A stretch of DNA of 64,000 nt from Ureibacillus yapensis (GCF_003515775.1 NZ_QWEI01000001.1:228106-292105); one strand, 5' to 3'; counted from the stretch's first letter, positions 1 to 8,981 are shown. Numbers and translations are program-made. The notes: generated by a model not told the origin, from the letters alone.

Positions 1-349
1 CCGCTTCTGTGATATGAGTCGCCACCCGCACCATATTGGCGCCGGCACTTGCTGCATTTTCCAAATCTTTTCTTGTGCCGATACCCGGTAAAATAAGAAC
101 GGAAATTTTTGAGTTGGCTGATTCTTCCCTGGCAGCAGCAATTAATTTAAGTTCATCCACTCTTGAAAAACCATATTGCAAAGACGATCCGCCCAAACCA
201 TCACCATGCGATACTTCAAAATAGGGAATTCCTGCTTTCTCCAAACCCCTTGCAACATCCCGAACTTGTTGCTCCGTAAAAGCATGACGCATGGAATGGC
301 TGCCATCCCGCAATGTTACATCTAACATTGTAATTTCTTTATTCATCAT
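1..349 (-). CDS. 4-hydroxy-2-oxovalerate aldolase, N-terminal part (runs off the left edge)
   Basis: The reverse complement reads from an ATG at 349 behind an AAGGAG site with 5 nt spacing and stays open to the window edge (about 116 codons). The N-terminus MLDVTLRDGSHSMRH and the later VLILPGIGTRKDLE are typical of the DmpG/BphI/MhpE aldolase family, in which the Asp of TLRDG binds the divalent metal. The enzyme splits 4-hydroxy-2-oxovalerate into pyruvate and acetaldehyde, the last step of the catechol meta-cleavage lower pathway, and usually channels acetaldehyde to the neighbouring dehydrogenase. Here the dehydrogenase gene ends only 12 nt upstream, so the two should be co-transcribed. 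The C-terminal two thirds are outside the window, so catalytic completeness cannot be judged. Confidence 0.9.
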   Translation of the reverse strand, partial: MMNKEITMLDVTLRDGSHSMRHAFTEQQVRDVARGLEKAGIPYFEVSHGDGLGGSSLQYGFSRVDELKLIAAAREESANSKISVLILPGIGTRKDLENAASAGANMVRVATHITEA

Positions 350-361
350 CCATTCTCCTTC

Positions 362-1237
362 CTATGTAGTCGCTACCAATGATTTTGCCATTTCTTCTGC
401 GACTTTGGCTGCTGCTGCCGTCATGATATCCAAGTTACCGGAATATGGCGGGAAGAAATCGCCTGCCCCTTCTATTTCAACCGTTACGGTTACACGATTT
501 CCATCGATAATTGGCCGATTTTTCAAGTGATAGCCCGGTACATACTCTTGCACCTTTTTGACCATAGCGTAAATTGCCTCAGTAATTGCTTCTTCATGTC
601 CCGGTTCGGATGTCAAAACGTGAATCGTATCACGCATCATAATCGGCGGCACCGCTGGATTTAAAATAATAATCGCTTTTCCTTTTTTCGCTCCGCCAAT
701 TCGTTCGATGGCATTAGCTGTTGTTTGTGTAAATTCATCGATATTAGCACGTGTTCCAGGTCCCGCAGATTTACTCGCAACTGTTGCAACAATTTCTGCG
801 TAATCCAGTGGAACAACCTCATTGATGGCATATACGATTGGGATTGTTGCCTGCCCACCGCAAGTCACCATATTGACATTCGATTTTTCCAAATGTTGCG
901 ATAAATTCGCAGCTGGTATAACGTAAGGTCCAATTGCAGCCGGTGTTAGGTCAATCATACGCTTGCCTAGGGCTTCCACCTTTTCCGTATGCTCTTTATG
1001 TGCCTTGGCTGTCGTTGCATCAAAAACGATATCAAACTTTTCTGGGTGTTCCAATAAACCATCGATGCCGTTTTCAATTATTAAATAGCCGCGATCCTTT
1101 GCACGCGCCAACCCTTCAGATTGTGGGTCAATTCCAACCATGACACTCATTTCCAAATGGTCGCAGCGTTCGATTTTATACATTAAATCCGTACCAATGT
1201 TGCCGGATCCGATAATCGCTACTTTCAATTTTTTCAT
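362..1237 (-). CDS. Acetaldehyde dehydrogenase (acylating), DmpF/MhpF family
   Basis: This 291-residue protein converts acetaldehyde, NAD+ and CoA to acetyl-CoA as the partner of the aldolase encoded just downstream. The N-terminus [17 protein letters not shown] is a Rossmann NAD-binding loop, and [11 protein letters not shown] contains the expected catalytic cysteine. The rest follows the usual family length of about 300. I start it at the ATG at 1237, which has an AGGAGG site 8 nt upstream; the reading frame is open further to 1333 but that extension has no ribosome site and no family similarity. It lies between the hydratase and aldolase genes, 28 nt after the former, in the meta-cleavage operon. 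Confidence 0.93.
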   Translation of the reverse strand: MKKLKVAIIGSGNIGTDLMYKIERCDHLEMSVMVGIDPQSEGLARAKDRGYLIIENGIDGLLEHPEKFDIVFDATTAKAHKEHTEKVEALGKRMIDLTPAAIGPYVIPAANLSQHLEKSNVNMVTCGGQATIPIVYAINEVVPLDYAEIVATVASKSAGPGTRANIDEFTQTTANAIERIGGAKKGKAIIILNPAVPPIMMRDTIHVLTSEPGHEEAITEAIYAMVKKVQEYVPGYHLKNRPIIDGNRVTVTVEIEGAGDFFPPYSGNLDIMTAAAAKVAEEMAKSLVATT

Positions 1238-1265
1238 AATCGCCCCTCCTGAATGTTTATTGAAG

Positions 1266-2039
1266 TTACTTAAAGGACACCTGGATTGTACCGAGGTGAG
1301 CAAAATCGGCTGTAAATGTATCGCCTGCTTCAACTGGCAAGGCCGCTGTCAGTGCTCCGGCCAATACGAACTCGCCTTTTTTCAAACCAATATCATATCG
1401 ACTAAGGGCATTCGCCAGCCATACTACTGCCCGAACTGGATTCCCCATGACGGCTGCCCCTGCTGCATGGTCGATAAAATGGCCATTTTTTAAAATATTC
1501 ATGCCTACTGTTTCTAAATCCACATCCTCTATACGAGTCGGTTTGCCGCCTAAAATGGCATAAGCTGATGATCCATTGTCAGCAACCGTATCTTCAAACC
1601 GAATTTTCCAATCTTCAATTCGACTGTCGATAATTTCAAATGCCGGCACAACATACTCCGTAGCAGCGACTATTTGTTCTTCCGTTACATTTGGTCCCTT
1701 TACATCCTCTTTTAAAACAAATGCGATCTCGAATTCTATTTTTGGCTGGATCATTTGTTCAATTGCGATTTCCTCACCATCCGGAAGCACCATGGAAGCT
1801 AAAATATGGCCATAATCCGGTTCTGTTACATTAAACATTTGCTGCATCACTTTGCTTGTCAAACCAATCTTTTTGCCGACAATCACATCGCCATTTGCAA
1901 TTCGGCTTTCAATCTGTGCCAGTTGAATTCGATATGCCTCATCTACACTGATTGTTGGATAGTTTGTCGTTAACGGCTGTATGGGACAGCGTGTTTTATA
2001 CGCCTCAAGCAATTCATGAGCAATGGCTGTTTCGTTCAT
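1266..2039 (-). CDS. 2-oxopent-4-enoate hydratase family protein (or the homologous oxalocrotonate decarboxylase)
   Basis: The 257-residue product belongs to the MhpD/DmpE/XylJ family, which hydrates 2-oxopent-4-enoate to 4-hydroxy-2-oxovalerate. The motif KKIGLTSK and the acidic metal site KIEFEIAF are both visible, and the length fits. The start ATG follows AAGGAGGAACTAGA, a strong ribosome site. 4-Oxalocrotonate decarboxylase (DmpH/XylI) is a close homologue of the same size and often sits next to the hydratase, so sequence reading alone cannot settle which one this is. Either would place it directly upstream of the aldolase and dehydrogenase steps. The gene ends 28 nt before the acetaldehyde dehydrogenase gene. 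Confidence 0.85.
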   Translation of the reverse strand: MNETAIAHELLEAYKTRCPIQPLTTNYPTISVDEAYRIQLAQIESRIANGDVIVGKKIGLTSKVMQQMFNVTEPDYGHILASMVLPDGEEIAIEQMIQPKIEFEIAFVLKEDVKGPNVTEEQIVAATEYVVPAFEIIDSRIEDWKIRFEDTVADNGSSAYAILGGKPTRIEDVDLETVGMNILKNGHFIDHAAGAAVMGNPVRAVVWLANALSRYDIGLKKGEFVLAGALTAALPVEAGDTFTADFAHLGTIQVSFK

Positions 2040-2051
2040 TCTAGTTCCTCC

Positions 2052-2525
2052 TTATACAAGCTCGTCAACTGCAAGTTTTTTGTAGCCACCATTGAAAAAT
2101 AAGAGTGGATTATAATCCTCGATATGGATTGCCTTTACTTTTCCAATGAATAATGAATGATCTCCCTCTACATGGGTCGAGACAACATCACAAACAACTT
2201 GAGCCACCGAACCATCGATCACTGGATAGCCCTCTAATTCCCCAAAAGGAATTTCTTGCCCTTCTTGGCGTTGACCAGCAAAATGCTGCGATAAAGCTTT
2301 CTGATTTTCCTCTAAAATACTGACAGCAAATGTATTGCTTTGCTCAATTCTGCTCAGCATGGACGCTTTTTCCCCAATTGACACAACGACAAGGGGTGGA
2401 TTGAGCGAGACAGACATAAAAGCATTTGCCGTCATGCCATATGTTTCGTCATCGAGTGTGGTTGTAATGACTGTTACACCGGTAGCAAACTTCCCCATCG
2501 CATTTCGAAATAATCGATCCTCCAT
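2052..2525 (-). CDS. Flavin reductase, small component of the two-component aromatic monooxygenase
   Basis: The product (157 residues from the ATG at 2525) is a split-barrel flavin reductase of the HpaC/PheA2 type. The signature segments RNAMGKFATGVTVIT, GMTANAFMSVSLNPPL and EGDHSLFIGKV are seen. It would use NAD(P)H to reduce FAD or FMN and deliver it to the HpaB-like oxygenase encoded two genes upstream. The start is unusual: the best ribosome site, GAGGTG at 2578-2583, lies 52 nt from the ATG, but a perfect hairpin at 2531-2574 fills most of that distance. A TTG at 2558 inside the hairpin loop would give an 11-residue extension and cannot be excluded. Confidence 0.88.
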   Translation of the reverse strand: MEDRLFRNAMGKFATGVTVITTTLDDETYGMTANAFMSVSLNPPLVVVSIGEKASMLSRIEQSNTFAVSILEENQKALSQHFAGQRQEGQEIPFGELEGYPVIDGSVAQVVCDVVSTHVEGDHSLFIGKVKAIHIEDYNPLLFFNGGYKKLAVDELV

Positions 2526-2530
2526 AGTAG

Positions 2531-2574
2531 ACTGTGATATATATAGCCATCTAGCCAACTATATATATCACAGT
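2531..2574. promoter_or_regulatory. Perfect 16-bp inverted repeat between ribosome site and start codon of the flavin reductase gene
   Basis: Arms ACTGTGATATATATAG (2531-2546) and CTATATATATCACAGT (2559-2574) are exact reverse complements around a 12-nt loop. In the minus-strand mRNA the element follows GAGGTGAAC and precedes CTACT-ATG. If it folds, the Shine-Dalgarno and the ATG come to an effective spacing of 8 nt. It could equally be a DNA operator for a dimeric regulator. There is no T-run, so a terminator is unlikely. Confidence 0.75.
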
Positions 2575-2621
2575 GTTCACCTCGCTTTTCTATTAAAGTC
2601 GTTATGCTTATCACGAGAAAC

Positions 2622-3587
2622 TTAGACTACAGGCTCTCCTACTTTGCGGTCTGGCGTTCCGTATAAGAAGTACTCTTCAGGCAGTGGAGAACCATACCAG
2701 ATAATCGCTTCTTGTAAATCCTCTTCGCGCCAAGTGATCGGTTTCCAATCCGGGTCAAAGATTAAGTAGCCCGAATCGCCGAATAATTCTACGCGGTTTC
2801 CGCCCGGCTCAAATACGTACATAAAGTAAGCCTGGCTCACGCCATGTTTTCCTGGGCCCGCTTCAATTTTAATGCCGTTTTCCACCAACAAATCCGCTAA
2901 ATCCATTAGATGCTGCGGGTATCCATACCAAAATGCGATATGATGGAAACGACCTTTGTTTCCTGTTTGATCTTGCATAAGAGCTACTTCATGTACTAGC
3001 GGACTGACACTCATCCATGCCCCTAGTTCCCTTTCTTCGCCTACAACGATACGCTCGCGAAGCTTGAAGCCTAAACGTTCAGCCATAAATTCTTTGTTAG
3101 GCGTAACTTCACTGCACATTAAGTTAACGTGATCTAGGCGACGTGCCGGCACCCCTTGCATTGGACGCTTTTGCGGACGACTTTTTAGCAATGTTTTTTG
3201 ATCTTCCGGCGGATTGTAATATTCCACTTCCCAAAGAATCTCCTGTAGATGTCCATCTGGTGTTGTGAACTGATAGGCGCGTCCATGTCCCAAGTCCCCA
3301 TCAATCCATCCTTTCCCTTGGCCACTCTCTTCAAGTTCTTTTACCCGGCGTTCCAATGCTTCAGGAGAACTTGCGCGCCATGCCACATGACCCAACCCTG
3401 GTTCCGGGCCAGCAGTTAGTTTTAAAGTATGATGGTAAAAATCTTCATACGCACGAAGATAAACTGATTCACCAGCTTCTACCGTAACTTGAAGACCCAT
3501 AATTTTTGTAAAGAACTCAACAGACTCCTTCAACTTTGGTGTATATAGCTCGACGTGAGCCAGTTGTGCAACATCATATAAACTCAT
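2622..3587 (-). CDS. Extradiol ring-cleavage dioxygenase (catechol 2,3-dioxygenase type)
   Basis: The 321-residue protein is a two-domain vicinal-oxygen-chelate extradiol dioxygenase. The N-terminal domain starts at about residue 6 (LAHVELYTP) and the catalytic C-terminal domain at about 150 (RRLDHVNLM). The iron ligands of the 2-His-1-carboxylate triad are visible as His in LDHVNL, His in RFHHIAFW and Glu in NRVELFGD. It should open the ring of catechol or a substituted catechol to a muconic semialdehyde. Homoprotocatechuate dioxygenase is a close alternative, but the downstream aldolase and acetaldehyde dehydrogenase favour catechol. I prefer the second of two nearby ATGs (3587), which is 8 nt from GGGG; 3593 is also possible. 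Confidence 0.9.
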   Translation of the reverse strand: MSLYDVAQLAHVELYTPKLKESVEFFTKIMGLQVTVEAGESVYLRAYEDFYHHTLKLTAGPEPGLGHVAWRASSPEALERRVKELEESGQGKGWIDGDLGHGRAYQFTTPDGHLQEILWEVEYYNPPEDQKTLLKSRPQKRPMQGVPARRLDHVNLMCSEVTPNKEFMAERLGFKLRERIVVGEERELGAWMSVSPLVHEVALMQDQTGNKGRFHHIAFWYGYPQHLMDLADLLVENGIKIEAGPGKHGVSQAYFMYVFEPGGNRVELFGDSGYLIFDPDWKPITWREEDLQEAIIWYGSPLPEEYFLYGTPDRKVGEPVV

Positions 3588-3606
3588 TTTCATGTCCCCT
3601 TTTCAT

Positions 3607-5148
3607 TTATTTTTGATTGTTATAGTAGCTAACATCTTGCGGATTAACCCAAGTGTCGCCTTTCCAGCCATGCAAGTCGTAGTCGTTCATACATTCTTCC
3701 GCGAATGCCATGAACTCGTCTGCCTTCCCGCTGCCTTGAGCGGCAAATAATGTTTGCAAACGAATATCATCTTGGTTGCCTGCATAGTTGCGTTCATAAA
3801 GTTCACTGCGGCCGCCAAAATCAGTACCAATGGCATCCCACAATAACTTAACGATTTTAATCTTGCTTTCCGCATCAATTCCATTAGAGCCGCGGTATAA
3901 TTTGTCCAGCGTCGGACGGAACTCGGGATTCAAGAAATCACGCGCACTGGATGGCTGTACAATGAGGTTGCCTGCAACAATCTGTTGAATGATTCCTTTG
4001 ATTTTTGGCCAGCCCTCCTGCAAAAACACGCGGTATGCCAACCCACCATTAAGGTTCGGAATGACGGTACCATTGTCCAGCTTTATCGGATTTAAAGCCA
4101 TCGCATCACTTAACGACCAAAACATGTGGCGCCATGCCAAAATTTCGCCAACTTGTGCTTGCACGCCTCGGAATTGATCGGTCCCTGCTGTTTGAAGCGC
4201 TTTCATTAATACGCCGATGATAAAGTCCAGTTTTACCGCCAACCGTGAAACCCCTTGGAACGTAAATCGGTTAATAAAGCCGCTCTCAACGAAGAAGGAA
4301 GTTGTTTTTTTCATATCTTCGTAGATTAATACGTTCTCCCACGGAATCAACGCTTTATCAAACACCAGTACAGCGTCATTTTCATCAAAACGGCTGCTTA
4401 ATGGATAATCAAACGGTGTCCCCATTACCGCTGATTTCAATTCAAAAGAAGCTCGGCTAATCAATTTCACGCCAGGTGCATCCATGGGTGCGATAAATAC
4501 GACAGCAAACTCTTTCTGTTGAATCGGCAGCCCATATGTCCCAACGAAATTATAGTTGGTAATTGCCGAACCTGTTGCCACCATTTTTGAACCGCTTACA
4601 ATTAACCCTTGATCCGTTTCTTTTTCGACGCGAATGAAAACATCGCCTACTTCATGCACTTCTTTATTGCGATCAACCGGCGGATTCACAATCGCGTGAT
4701 TGAAAAACCAATTTCGCTCTTGTGCTTCCTTGTACCATCGCCGCGCATTATCGGAATACGGTGCATAGTATTCGGCATTCCCGCCAAGCGTGGCTAAAAA
4801 AGATGCTTTATAATCCGGTGTTCGCCCCATTTGTCCATAAGTAAACTTTGACCACTGAACGATTGCATCGCGCGCCTCAATCAGGTCTTGTGCACTTTTG
4901 GCCGCTTTAAAATACTTAAATGTATAGCCGCCGCTGCCCGTATCGGTCTCAGTTGTCAAAACGTCTTTGTACTTCTCCTCATGCAGAGCATCGTACAACC
5001 GTGCAATGGAACGAGCGGAATTTCGAAATGCCGGATGTGTCGTAACATCCTTTACTCGCTCGCCATCCAGCCAAATTTCCCGATTGTCTCTCAGACTGTC
5101 CAGATATTCTTGCCCGGTTAATGGTTTTGTTGCTTGCTGAACATCCAC
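3607..5148 (-). CDS. HpaB-type flavin-dependent monooxygenase, oxygenase component (phenol or 4-hydroxyphenylacetate hydroxylase)
   Basis: The 513-residue protein has the length and layout of the HpaB/PheA1 family, an acyl-CoA-dehydrogenase-like fold that hydroxylates phenols ortho to the OH with reduced flavin supplied by a separate reductase. Family segments include FKYFKAAKSAQDL, GSKMVATGSAITNYNFVG and IPWENVLIYED. It is the first gene of the operon and is followed 13 nt later by the extradiol dioxygenase. The reductase partner is the third gene. Since the operon goes on to acetaldehyde dehydrogenase and aldolase rather than an HpaI-type route, I infer phenol (or cresol) as substrate. An AAGGGGAG ribosome site precedes the ATG at 5148. 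Confidence 0.9.
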   Translation of the reverse strand: MDVQQATKPLTGQEYLDSLRDNREIWLDGERVKDVTTHPAFRNSARSIARLYDALHEEKYKDVLTTETDTGSGGYTFKYFKAAKSAQDLIEARDAIVQWSKFTYGQMGRTPDYKASFLATLGGNAEYYAPYSDNARRWYKEAQERNWFFNHAIVNPPVDRNKEVHEVGDVFIRVEKETDQGLIVSGSKMVATGSAITNYNFVGTYGLPIQQKEFAVVFIAPMDAPGVKLISRASFELKSAVMGTPFDYPLSSRFDENDAVLVFDKALIPWENVLIYEDMKKTTSFFVESGFINRFTFQGVSRLAVKLDFIIGVLMKALQTAGTDQFRGVQAQVGEILAWRHMFWSLSDAMALNPIKLDNGTVIPNLNGGLAYRVFLQEGWPKIKGIIQQIVAGNLIVQPSSARDFLNPEFRPTLDKLYRGSNGIDAESKIKIVKLLWDAIGTDFGGRSELYERNYAGNQDDIRLQTLFAAQGSGKADEFMAFAEECMNDYDLHGWKGDTWVNPQDVSYYNNQK

Positions 5149-5311
5149 TATTCAACTCCCCTTTCCGTGAGTATCCCCCATCCCCTACTAATCAACTGTT
5201 AAAGGATAATTTTATATTACTCTATTTTGAATTTTCAGTTAATTTATAAAACATATAGTCTTTTGGGCAACTACTATACAAACCATAAAGTAGGTTCTTT
5301 TGTAAAGCATT
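5149..5311 (-). promoter_or_regulatory. Control region of the aromatic operon
   Basis: This AT-rich stretch lies between the regulator's terminator and the monooxygenase start and must carry the operon promoter. Read on the minus strand, TTGCCC followed after 16 nt by TATAAA is a possible -35/-10 pair, but it is weak, as expected for an activator-dependent promoter. I see no clear operator palindrome. Confidence 0.35.
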
Positions 5312-5352
5312 AAAAAAGGTATTATCGAAAAAACGAGTTCGATAATACCTTT
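5312..5352 (-). terminator. Rho-independent terminator of the aromatic regulator gene
   Basis: GGTATTATCGAA (5318-5329) pairs with TTCGATAATACC (5338-5349) and is followed on the minus strand by six T. It starts 4 nt past the regulator stop codon. Confidence 0.88.
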
Positions 5353-5355
5353 CAT

Positions 5356-7128
5356 TTATTTGATGGCTTGTACCGCATAATAGAATTGTAAAGCAAGCTG
5401 GCACTGGAATCTGCCATCCCCAGACTTCAAATCCGCATCTACAAGCGATTCGATTTTTTCCATTCTATATCGCAGCCCAGGTATCGATAAATTCAATTGC
5501 TGTGCAGTTTTATTGATATTGCCGTTACAATCGAAAAAAGTTTGAAGCGTCAATAACAGCTGCGCCTCATTGTGTATATCATGGTCAATTAATTTGCCAA
5601 TTACATTCTGGTAATAAACAATCAATTGAGTGGGTTCGGATGTTTTCAAAAACAACAAAACATGTTTCAGTTGTTCATAATAAGCAATTTGTTGCCGCTT
5701 GGATGAACAATGAACCAAGAAATTGCACAATTTCATTGCATCTTCATAGCTTGTTGCCAATGTTTCCAAGGAATTGCCTTGTTGACCAACGCCAATATAA
5801 AAGCTGTTTTGCGGAAACATCTCAATGAGGGCATTCAGTATATCCTCTGCCGTCTGTTGAATGGGCTTTTCTAGCTCTGATGCTAAAATGACAACATAAT
5901 TTTCTTTAATAAAAATATCTGTTACTAGTAGCTTTTCAATAAACAAATAAAGCGTATAGACATTTTCGATATCACTTTTGATCATTAAGACTCTATTTTG
6001 TTGATGGATATCAACATCCAGAATATTTGGATTCAATTTAAGGGTGCCGCTGTTTCCCTTTCCTCCAATAATCTGTTCGAACAAATTCACCTTTTTTCGC
6101 CATGTTCTTTCAGCCACTTTATATTGTGTATTGAAGTACCATAAAAAAGGCGAGATGCAGCGCCCGGCAATCAGACGTTCCTCATCCTTTAAAATTCCCT
6201 GGCCGATGAGTACAAGCTTGCCATAATAAGCCTGTTCACTTTTAATAGGAAATACTTCAACAAAACCTTGTTCGGGCAGCTGTTCTCCATTGCTATATGC
6301 TGCATAGATTTTTTCATGGACAGTTTCCTTAAAGATAAATTCAATAGGCCTTCTTATTCTGTTTCGTTCAACCAGCACACTAATTCCCAATTCGTCACTC
6401 ATGTAGTTTAAAAGTGAGGCCAAGTTTTGTTCGCTTAACAGTGCATTGGTTAACTTTTCGTTGAGACGATCCGCACGCTGTATCACGGATTGTGCTTGTT
6501 CTAGTTGATGAAACTTCTCATCAAATTCCGATAGCAGACAGTCTTCCTCAAAATGGTGCAGGGAATTCGAATGTTCCGGTGGAGCTAGATGGGAAGAACA
6601 AGCTACAAATGTACACTGATAGTCCCCTTTTCCTTTGCAGGTTTCCTCATAAACAATAACCTCATCTCCGAATACATTGGATAAAAAACCTTTCACATAA
6701 CCCACCAGGTTCCAGCAAACGCTTTCATTGCTAAATCCAAAATGCTTTACATGCTCTTCGTACTCATAGGAGTAAAACCAAGTTCCTTGCATATAAAGCG
6801 AGTCACCATCAATTTGAATTTCACTTGGTTCTACCATGACAAGCCCCTCCAATGTATGCAGTGCAGGACCTGCCAAAATAAGCTCTTCTTTACAGCGCCA
6901 TGGGAAAGCTTTCTTGACGGATTGCGCTGCACTATAACCGCTCGTCATGCCATGGCGCATCAATACGGACTTTGCACGCTCGGTTCCCAAAATGCGAATT
7001 AAATCCCGTCTTAAAAACCCGATGGATTCGGTTGCAATAAGACCCATTCGCTTCCCATTAAATTTAATCACGCCAGTACGTGGATTAATATCAACTAAAT
7101 GATCAAAAACTAGCTTATTCGCTTTCAT
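5356..7128 (-). CDS. Aromatic-responsive transcription regulator: XylR_N/V4R sensor joined to a PucR-like HTH
   Basis: The 590-residue product begins with a domain like the effector-binding region of DmpR/XylR (residues ~5-95, e.g. KRMGLIATESIGFLRRDL and RHGMTSGYSAAQ). A V4R-type segment follows at ~110-180, with the cysteines of EETCKGKGDYQCTFVAC expected to bind zinc. A short coiled coil lies near 205-240. The C-terminus (~520-590) is a PucR/CdaR-type HTH (INKTAQQLNLSIPGLRYRM). There is no AAA+ sigma-54 module, so unlike DmpR it should act on ordinary sigma factors. Gene position upstream of, and in line with, the phenol operon makes it the likely activator. I start at the ATG at 7128, 10 nt after AAGGGG. 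The effector and DNA site are unknown. Confidence 0.85.
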   Translation of the reverse strand: MKANKLVFDHLVDINPRTGVIKFNGKRMGLIATESIGFLRRDLIRILGTERAKSVLMRHGMTSGYSAAQSVKKAFPWRCKEELILAGPALHTLEGLVMVEPSEIQIDGDSLYMQGTWFYSYEYEEHVKHFGFSNESVCWNLVGYVKGFLSNVFGDEVIVYEETCKGKGDYQCTFVACSSHLAPPEHSNSLHHFEEDCLLSEFDEKFHQLEQAQSVIQRADRLNEKLTNALLSEQNLASLLNYMSDELGISVLVERNRIRRPIEFIFKETVHEKIYAAYSNGEQLPEQGFVEVFPIKSEQAYYGKLVLIGQGILKDEERLIAGRCISPFLWYFNTQYKVAERTWRKKVNLFEQIIGGKGNSGTLKLNPNILDVDIHQQNRVLMIKSDIENVYTLYLFIEKLLVTDIFIKENYVVILASELEKPIQQTAEDILNALIEMFPQNSFYIGVGQQGNSLETLATSYEDAMKLCNFLVHCSSKRQQIAYYEQLKHVLLFLKTSEPTQLIVYYQNVIGKLIDHDIHNEAQLLLTLQTFFDCNGNINKTAQQLNLSIPGLRYRMEKIESLVDADLKSGDGRFQCQLALQFYYAVQAIK

Positions 7129-7301
7129 TTTATCATTACCCCTTATTAGTTTGATATTCTCCTCTACCAAAGCTGTATTTACATTATATTCTATTTCGGG
7201 AGTAAAAAGGCTATTTTACTCTATTATTTTCTAGTTGATGAATATAGTAAAAGGCACATTTAAGCAACCGATGAAGGGCTCTAAACTCGAACTTGGGAAA
7301 A

Positions 7302-7347
7302 AGAAAAGAATGTGACCCCCATTGTAGTATGAGCCACATTCTTTTCT
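7302..7347 (-). terminator. Terminator of the glutamine amidotransferase gene
   Basis: AGAAAAGAATGTG (7302-7314) pairs with CACATTCTTTTCT (7335-7347), a 13-bp stem with a 20-nt loop. The minus-strand RNA continues into TTTTTCCC. Confidence 0.75.
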
Positions 7348-7369
7348 GGCGTTTTCAGTTCTTGGTCTC

Positions 7370-8089
7370 TCATTGGGATAACGAAGATTTTCCGCTACAT
7401 GCATCAATAAAGGATGCGAATAATTTTTTCGCATTTTCGTCCTGTGCTGCTGCCATTTCCTCGGGATGCCATTGAACACCCACACAATATGGATAATCTT
7501 TCATTTCAATGGCTTCAATAATGCCATCGCTTGCCTGTGCTGTTACTTCAAACACTTCCGCCACTTTTTTTAGCGCTTGGTGATGAATTGAGTTTACGGC
7601 AATCTTCTCTTGCCCTACTATGTTATATAACTTACTATTTCTCTCGATTGTTATATAATGCGAAGCTTCTTTTCTTATTGCTTTTTGAGTATGAAGAATG
7701 GGTGTTTTCTCATATTGCGAATTAATATCCTGATAAAGGTTTCCTCCCAACGCAATATTCAGCACCTGAATGCCGCGGCAAATTCCAAAAATCGGCATTC
7801 TCTTCTTTAGCGCTACTTCCAGTAACCTCAGCTCTACTTCATCCCGTTCGACCATAATATGGCCAATATAAAGATGCGGCTCTTCGTTAAAAAGGTGCGG
7901 ATGTACATCGACGCCTCCTGTTAACAGCAGTCCATCCAGCCCGTCAAGCAGCTGTTCTGCATCTTGTTCAATGCCAAAAGGTAGATTAACCGGAATTCCG
8001 CCTGCCTGAAGAATCGATTTTACATAAGCCTCATTGATGCAATATTGCCCGTTATTCGTTGTCATCGTAATGCCGATGATTGGTTTCAT
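7370..8089 (-). CDS. Class I glutamine amidotransferase-like hydrolase (PuuD/gamma-Glu-GABA hydrolase family)
   Basis: The 239-residue protein carries the full triad of the family: Cys in IFGICRGIQVLN, and His and Glu in GVQWHPEE. The LTGGVDVHP segment is typical of PuuD-like peptidase C26 proteins, which hydrolyse gamma-glutamyl amides such as gamma-glutamyl-GABA. The substrate in this organism is not evident, since no putrescine genes are nearby. It stands alone between the aromatic regulator and the pilus locus with its own terminator. I start at the ATG at 8089, about 9 nt after GGGGG; a GTG five codons upstream overlaps that site. Confidence 0.85.
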   Translation of the reverse strand: MKPIIGITMTTNNGQYCINEAYVKSILQAGGIPVNLPFGIEQDAEQLLDGLDGLLLTGGVDVHPHLFNEEPHLYIGHIMVERDEVELRLLEVALKKRMPIFGICRGIQVLNIALGGNLYQDINSQYEKTPILHTQKAIRKEASHYITIERNSKLYNIVGQEKIAVNSIHHQALKKVAEVFEVTAQASDGIIEAIEMKDYPYCVGVQWHPEEMAAAQDENAKKLFASFIDACSGKSSLSQ

Positions 8090-8143
8090 GCACTGAACCC
8101 CCACAATCTAGATAAATTGTTTATACCTTTAATATGTGGAGGA

Positions 8144-8899
8144 TTAGAAAAATAGACCGGAATACCAATTTAGCAAACTGTCACCGTAGAAATAAACGAT
8201 GATGGCGGCCAATGCGATGGACGGACCAAAAGGAACGGGTGTTTTTCTTCCTTGGTTGCGGATTTTCAGAACTATAATCCCAGCAATCATGCCGATAAAG
8301 GAAGCCAAAAATAGGGTTAATAGCGTATTCATCGTCCCGAGTACAAGACCAATTAGAAAGAAGAGTTTAATATCTCCCCCACCCATGCCGCCTCTTGAGA
8401 CAACGGCAATCAAGTATAAGATTCCAAACCCGACAACCGCACCAACAATGCTATCCCACCATGGCTGCAGCGGGGAGAAGATTCGTCCGACGATCAATAG
8501 AGGCAAAAAGAAGAGCAAAACTTTATCGGGGATTAACATATATGCAAAATCGGATACGACTATAATCATCAATAAAGAAATGAACAATAAGGCTACCGCT
8601 GTTTCAACGGTGATCCCCAAATGATAAACGGAAAAAGCAAATAAGATTCCTGTCACAAGCTCGGTCAGTAAGTAAATCGGTGAAATTTTCACGCCGCAGC
8701 TTCTGCATTTGCCGCGCAAAAAAAGATATGAAAAAACGGGGATTAAATCAGGCAGCGTTAACCGGCGCTGGCAGTTCGTACAATGCGAAGGAGGGGTTGA
8801 GATAGACTCTTTTTTCGGCACCCTTAACCCAACAACATTGAAAAAAGAACCAAAGACAAGCCCAAATATAAAAGCAAAAATCGTATAAACAATCTCCAT
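8144..8899 (-). CDS. pilD: Prepilin peptidase / N-methyltransferase (PilD, ComC-like)
   Basis: This 251-residue polytopic protein is an A24 aspartic prepilin peptidase. The N-terminal cytoplasmic loop has the two zinc-binding pairs CTNCQRR and CRSCG found in bifunctional PilD enzymes. The catalytic aspartates are visible as VSDFAYMLIPD (about residue 117) and GGGDIKL (about residue 178). It should cleave the leader after Gly in the prepilins encoded in this locus and methylate the new N-terminus. AAAGGAG lies 8 nt before the ATG. It is the last gene of the pilus operon, separated from pilO by a terminator-like hairpin, so it may also be expressed on its own. Confidence 0.94.
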   Translation of the reverse strand: MEIVYTIFAFIFGLVFGSFFNVVGLRVPKKESISTPPSHCTNCQRRLTLPDLIPVFSYLFLRGKCRSCGVKISPIYLLTELVTGILFAFSVYHLGITVETAVALLFISLLMIIVVSDFAYMLIPDKVLLFFLPLLIVGRIFSPLQPWWDSIVGAVVGFGILYLIAVVSRGGMGGGDIKLFFLIGLVLGTMNTLLTLFLASFIGMIAGIIVLKIRNQGRKTPVPFGPSIALAAIIVYFYGDSLLNWYSGLFF

Positions 8900-8936
8900 T
8901 TTGATTCTCCTTTCCTACTATTTTGAATTTAAAGCT

Positions 8937-8969
8937 AAAAGAGTCGGGTCCGTAAAAACGAAACCCGAC
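8937..8969 (-). terminator. Terminator-like hairpin between pilO and pilD
   Basis: GTCGGGT (8943-8949) pairs with ACCCGAC (8963-8969), and the minus-strand RNA continues TCTTTTAG. The tail is modest, so partial termination or mRNA protection is also possible. Confidence 0.5.
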
Positions 8970-8981
8970 AAGCGCCATTCT

